Source: Halieaceae bacterium
Lineage (GTDB): Bacteria; Pseudomonadota; Gammaproteobacteria; Pseudomonadales; Halieaceae
Length of the DNA stretch: 64,000 bases
NCBI GenBank assembly: GCA_028282105.1
Contig: JANQIO010000178.1
Location: 21,339 to 85,338, forward strand
Direction: 5' to 3'
Shown here: positions 61,997 to 64,000 of the stretch, in pieces
Layout of the letters: every line of letters starts with the position of its first letter
Position numbering within the stretch: the first letter of the stretch is position 1
Notes under the pieces: model-generated
What the model saw: only the letters and a program-made list of their open reading frames with translations
Told to the model about the DNA's origin: nothing
The model's database searches: none
Program-made: the position numbers and the translations under genes

Positions 61997-63429
61997 CAGG
62001 CGGCGGAGTACCCGCCTACCGCTTTGATCTCGAGGTAGTCAGTGAAGCCATGTTCGCCCCACTCGCGGCCGTTGCCACTCATCTTGTAGCCGCCAAAGGG
62101 CACATCCATCCCCGGATTGGCGCCGTTGATCTGCACATTGCCGGCGCGAATCTTCGAGGCGACTTTACGGGCGTGATCGAGATCGCCACTCTGCACATAA
62201 CCGGCCAGGCCGTACTCGGTGTCATTGGCGATCGCGATGGCTTCTTCCTCGCTGTCGTAGGGAATCATCACCAGCACCGGGCCGAAGATCTCCTCCCGGG
62301 CGATGGTCATGTCGTTGTTGACGTCGCTGAACACGGTCGGGCGGATGTAGTAGCCCTTGTCCAGGCCCTCTGGACGGCCGGGGCCACCCACGACCACCTT
62401 GGCGCCCTCTTCGACGCCCTTCTCAATCAGGCCCTGGATCTTGTTGAACTGCACTTCAGAGACCACCGGGCCCATAGTGGTGCCTTCCGCCGTCGGGTCG
62501 CCAACCTTGACCATGCTCTCGGTCACCTTGAGTGCAATCGCCTCTGCGTCCGCCATCTTGGCGCGCGGCAGCAGCATGCGGCTGGGAGCGTTACAGCTCT
62601 GGCCGGTGTTGTTGTACATGTGCAGCACGCCGCGGGTCACGGCGGCTTCCAGGTCGGCGTCGTCCAGAACGATGTTGGGGCTCTTGCCGCCCAGTTCCTG
62701 GGTCACGCGCTTCACGGTCGGGGCGGCGTTCTGGGCCACCAGGGTGCCGGCGCGGGTGGAGCCGGTAAACGACATCATGTCGATGTCCGGGTGCTTGGAC
62801 AGCGCCGTGCCCACGCCGGGGCCGTCGCCGTTGACCATGTTGTACACGCCGGCGGGTACGCCCGCGTCGTGCATGATCTTGGTGAACACGTAGCCAGACA
62901 GGGGCGCGACCTCACTGGGCTTCAGCACCATCGTGCAGCCTACGGCCAGCGCCGGCGCCACCTTGCAGGTAATCTGGTTGATCGGCCAGTTCCAGGGCGT
63001 GATCATGCCGCACACGCCGATAGGCTCCTTGATGACCCGGTGCGGGCCCAGGTCTTCCTCGAAGCTGAAGTTCTTGAGCACTTCCAGGGCCTGCATCAGG
63101 TGGCCGAGGCCAGAGCCCGCCTGGGCTTCGCTGGCCAACTTGGTGGGCGCGCCCATCTCCATGGAAATCGCTTCGGCGACTTCTGCATAGTGATTCTTGT
63201 AGGATTCGATAACCCGCTCCATCAGCGCAACGCGCTCCTCGCGGCTGCTCCAGCCGAAGGTCTGGAAGGCCGTCTTGGCGGCAGCCACCGCCTTGTTGAC
63301 GTCATCTTCATTGCCCAGGGCAATATGGGCGCAGACGTCTTCATTGGCCGGGTTGATCACGTCGAAGGTATTGGGTTCGCTCGGGTCGACCCATTCGCCG
63401 TTGATATAGAACTGGGTGTATTCGTGCAT
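61996..63429 (-). CDS. aldehyde dehydrogenase
   Basis: 477 residues, ALDH superfamily with Asn147 (TPWNWPI), Glu245 (QELGGKS) and catalytic Cys279 (NTGQSCN). The pattern is closest to broad aldehyde dehydrogenases of the DhaS/betaine-aldehyde group, not GabD. ATG 63429 is preceded by GGAGG; the frame extends further upstream without ALDH-like sequence. Coupled to glpK by a one-base overlap, so a role in oxidising a glycerol-derived or alcohol-derived aldehyde is possible. Confidence 0.88.
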   Translation of the reverse strand: MHEYTQFYINGEWVDPSEPNTFDVINPANEDVCAHIALGNEDDVNKAVAAAKTAFQTFGWSSREERVALMERVIESYKNHYAEVAEAISMEMGAPTKLASEAQAGSGLGHLMQALEVLKNFSFEEDLGPHRVIKEPIGVCGMITPWNWPINQITCKVAPALAVGCTMVLKPSEVAPLSGYVFTKIMHDAGVPAGVYNMVNGDGPGVGTALSKHPDIDMMSFTGSTRAGTLVAQNAAPTVKRVTQELGGKSPNIVLDDADLEAAVTRGVLHMYNNTGQSCNAPSRMLLPRAKMADAEAIALKVTESMVKVGDPTAEGTTMGPVVSEVQFNKIQGLIEKGVEEGAKVVVGGPGRPEGLDKGYYIRPTVFSDVNNDMTIAREEIFGPVLVMIPYDSEEEAIAIANDTEYGLAGYVQSGDLDHARKVASKIRAGNVQINGANPGMDVPFGGYKMSGNGREWGEHGFTDYLEIKAVGGYSAA

Positions 63430-63618
63430 GGTGACTGCCTCCTGCTGCGGGCGGGTTTTATTGTGCGAGCCCGACAACATACCAGAGTCCCGGGCCCGCG
63501 CAATACCTGCTCCCAGTGATCTTTCTTCGCCGCCTGCGAGCACTGTCAACATTGCCCGGCGCGCTGCTTTCCATCACAATTACCGCCCCTGAAAAACTGA
63601 CAGTCGAGGAAGACCACC

Positions 63619-64000
63619 ATGTCCGGTGACGCCATGCACTCCGAAGAAATGACCCTGTTCCGGGATATGGCCCGCAGGGCCTTCGAAACCGAGATCGCGC
63701 CCCACTATGAGCAGTGGGAAGAACAGCACATGGTGCCCCGCGAACTCTGGAACACCCTGGGCGCGGCGGGCCTGCTGTGCCCGGATATGCCCGAGGAATA
63801 CGGCGGCGCCGGCGCCGGCACCCACGTCACCCTGGCCATGATCGAGGAACTCTCGCACATGGGTTTTGGCGGCTTTGCCTCCGGCTACGGCATCCACAGC
63901 AATATCGTGGCTCCCTACATCAACAATTTCGGCACCGAAGAGCAGAAACAGCTGTGGCTTCCGAAGATGGTGACCGGTGAAGTCGTCGGCGCCCTGGGCA
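63619..64000 (+). CDS. acyl-CoA dehydrogenase (5' part, runs off window)
   Basis: The first 127 residues of an acyl-CoA dehydrogenase: helical N-terminal domain with LFRDMARRAFETEIAPHYEQ, GAAGLLCPDMPEEYGG and ELSHMGFGG. The FAD-binding middle and C-terminal domains lie outside the window. GAGGA eight bases before the ATG. It catalyses alpha,beta-dehydrogenation of acyl-CoA in beta-oxidation or a related path. Divergent from the ALDH-glpK pair. Confidence 0.88.
   Translation, partial: MSGDAMHSEEMTLFRDMARRAFETEIAPHYEQWEEQHMVPRELWNTLGAAGLLCPDMPEEYGGAGAGTHVTLAMIEELSHMGFGGFASGYGIHSNIVAPYINNFGTEEQKQLWLPKMVTGEVVGALG

Noticed and set aside
62050..63519. 489-residue frame opposite the aldehyde dehydrogenase
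   Set aside because: Antisense shadow; no recognisable domain, whereas the minus strand has the full ALDH catalytic set.

Overview
The window reads as part of a high-GC (roughly 60-65 % by eye) chromosome of a marine-type gammaproteobacterium. Pointers are the phage-shock operon pspF / pspABC with a sigma54 promoter, a wax-ester synthase, many acyl-CoA and aldehyde-oxidation enzymes, a haloalkane dehalogenase, an RND efflux pair and a CvaA/CvaB-type microcin exporter. Placement near Halieaceae (OM60/NOR5 clade) is inference only. No rRNA, tRNA, CRISPR array, integrase or complete insertion sequence was seen.

Layout. 0-10.4 kb: HNH protein, small lipoprotein, patatin phospholipase, SDR enzyme, RND efflux adaptor and pump coupled to a quinol-monooxygenase-like protein, VOC protein, degenerate GGDEF/EAL protein. 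10.4-14.3 kb: an accessory stretch of small, same-strand genes with lower GC in its first half, containing a strong hairpin, a gene remnant and dispersed near-palindromic repeats. 14.3-26 kb: lipid and xenobiotic metabolism (MAPEG, thioesterases, acyl-CoA synthetase, dipeptidase, HAD, SDR, Rieske oxygenase with divergent TetR, old-yellow-enzyme reductase). 26.1-32.2 kb: a tightly coupled seven-gene D-amino-acid / 5-oxoproline operon: DUF1445 protein, pxpA, pxpB, pxpC, DUF4392 glutamate-cyclase-like protein, D-amino acid aminotransferase, alanine racemase. 32.3-49.3 kb: giant AsmA-like protein, a 66-bp tandem repeat array, BtrH-like protein, HExxH membrane protein, Ppx/GppA, haloalkane dehalogenase, CBS protein, penicillin-acylase-like lipoprotein, metallo-beta-lactamase-fold enzyme, WS/DGAT, PhoX-like protein. 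49.5-53.4 kb: psp operon with divergent pspF, then a LuxR regulator. 53.4-54.9 kb: succinate-semialdehyde dehydrogenase. 55.0-60.5 kb: a candidate microcin/class II bacteriocin locus. 60.5-64 kb: glycerol kinase, an aldehyde dehydrogenase and the start of an acyl-CoA dehydrogenase.

The two most interesting systems are (i) the microcin locus: HlyD/CvaA-like adaptor, C39-peptidase ABC exporter, a 116-residue precursor with a double-glycine leader bracketed by two RNA hairpins, four small unrecognised membrane proteins that are immunity candidates, and a strong terminator; and (ii) the D-amino-acid operon, which appears to join racemisation, D-transamination, glutamate cyclisation and ATP-dependent 5-oxoproline opening in one transcript.
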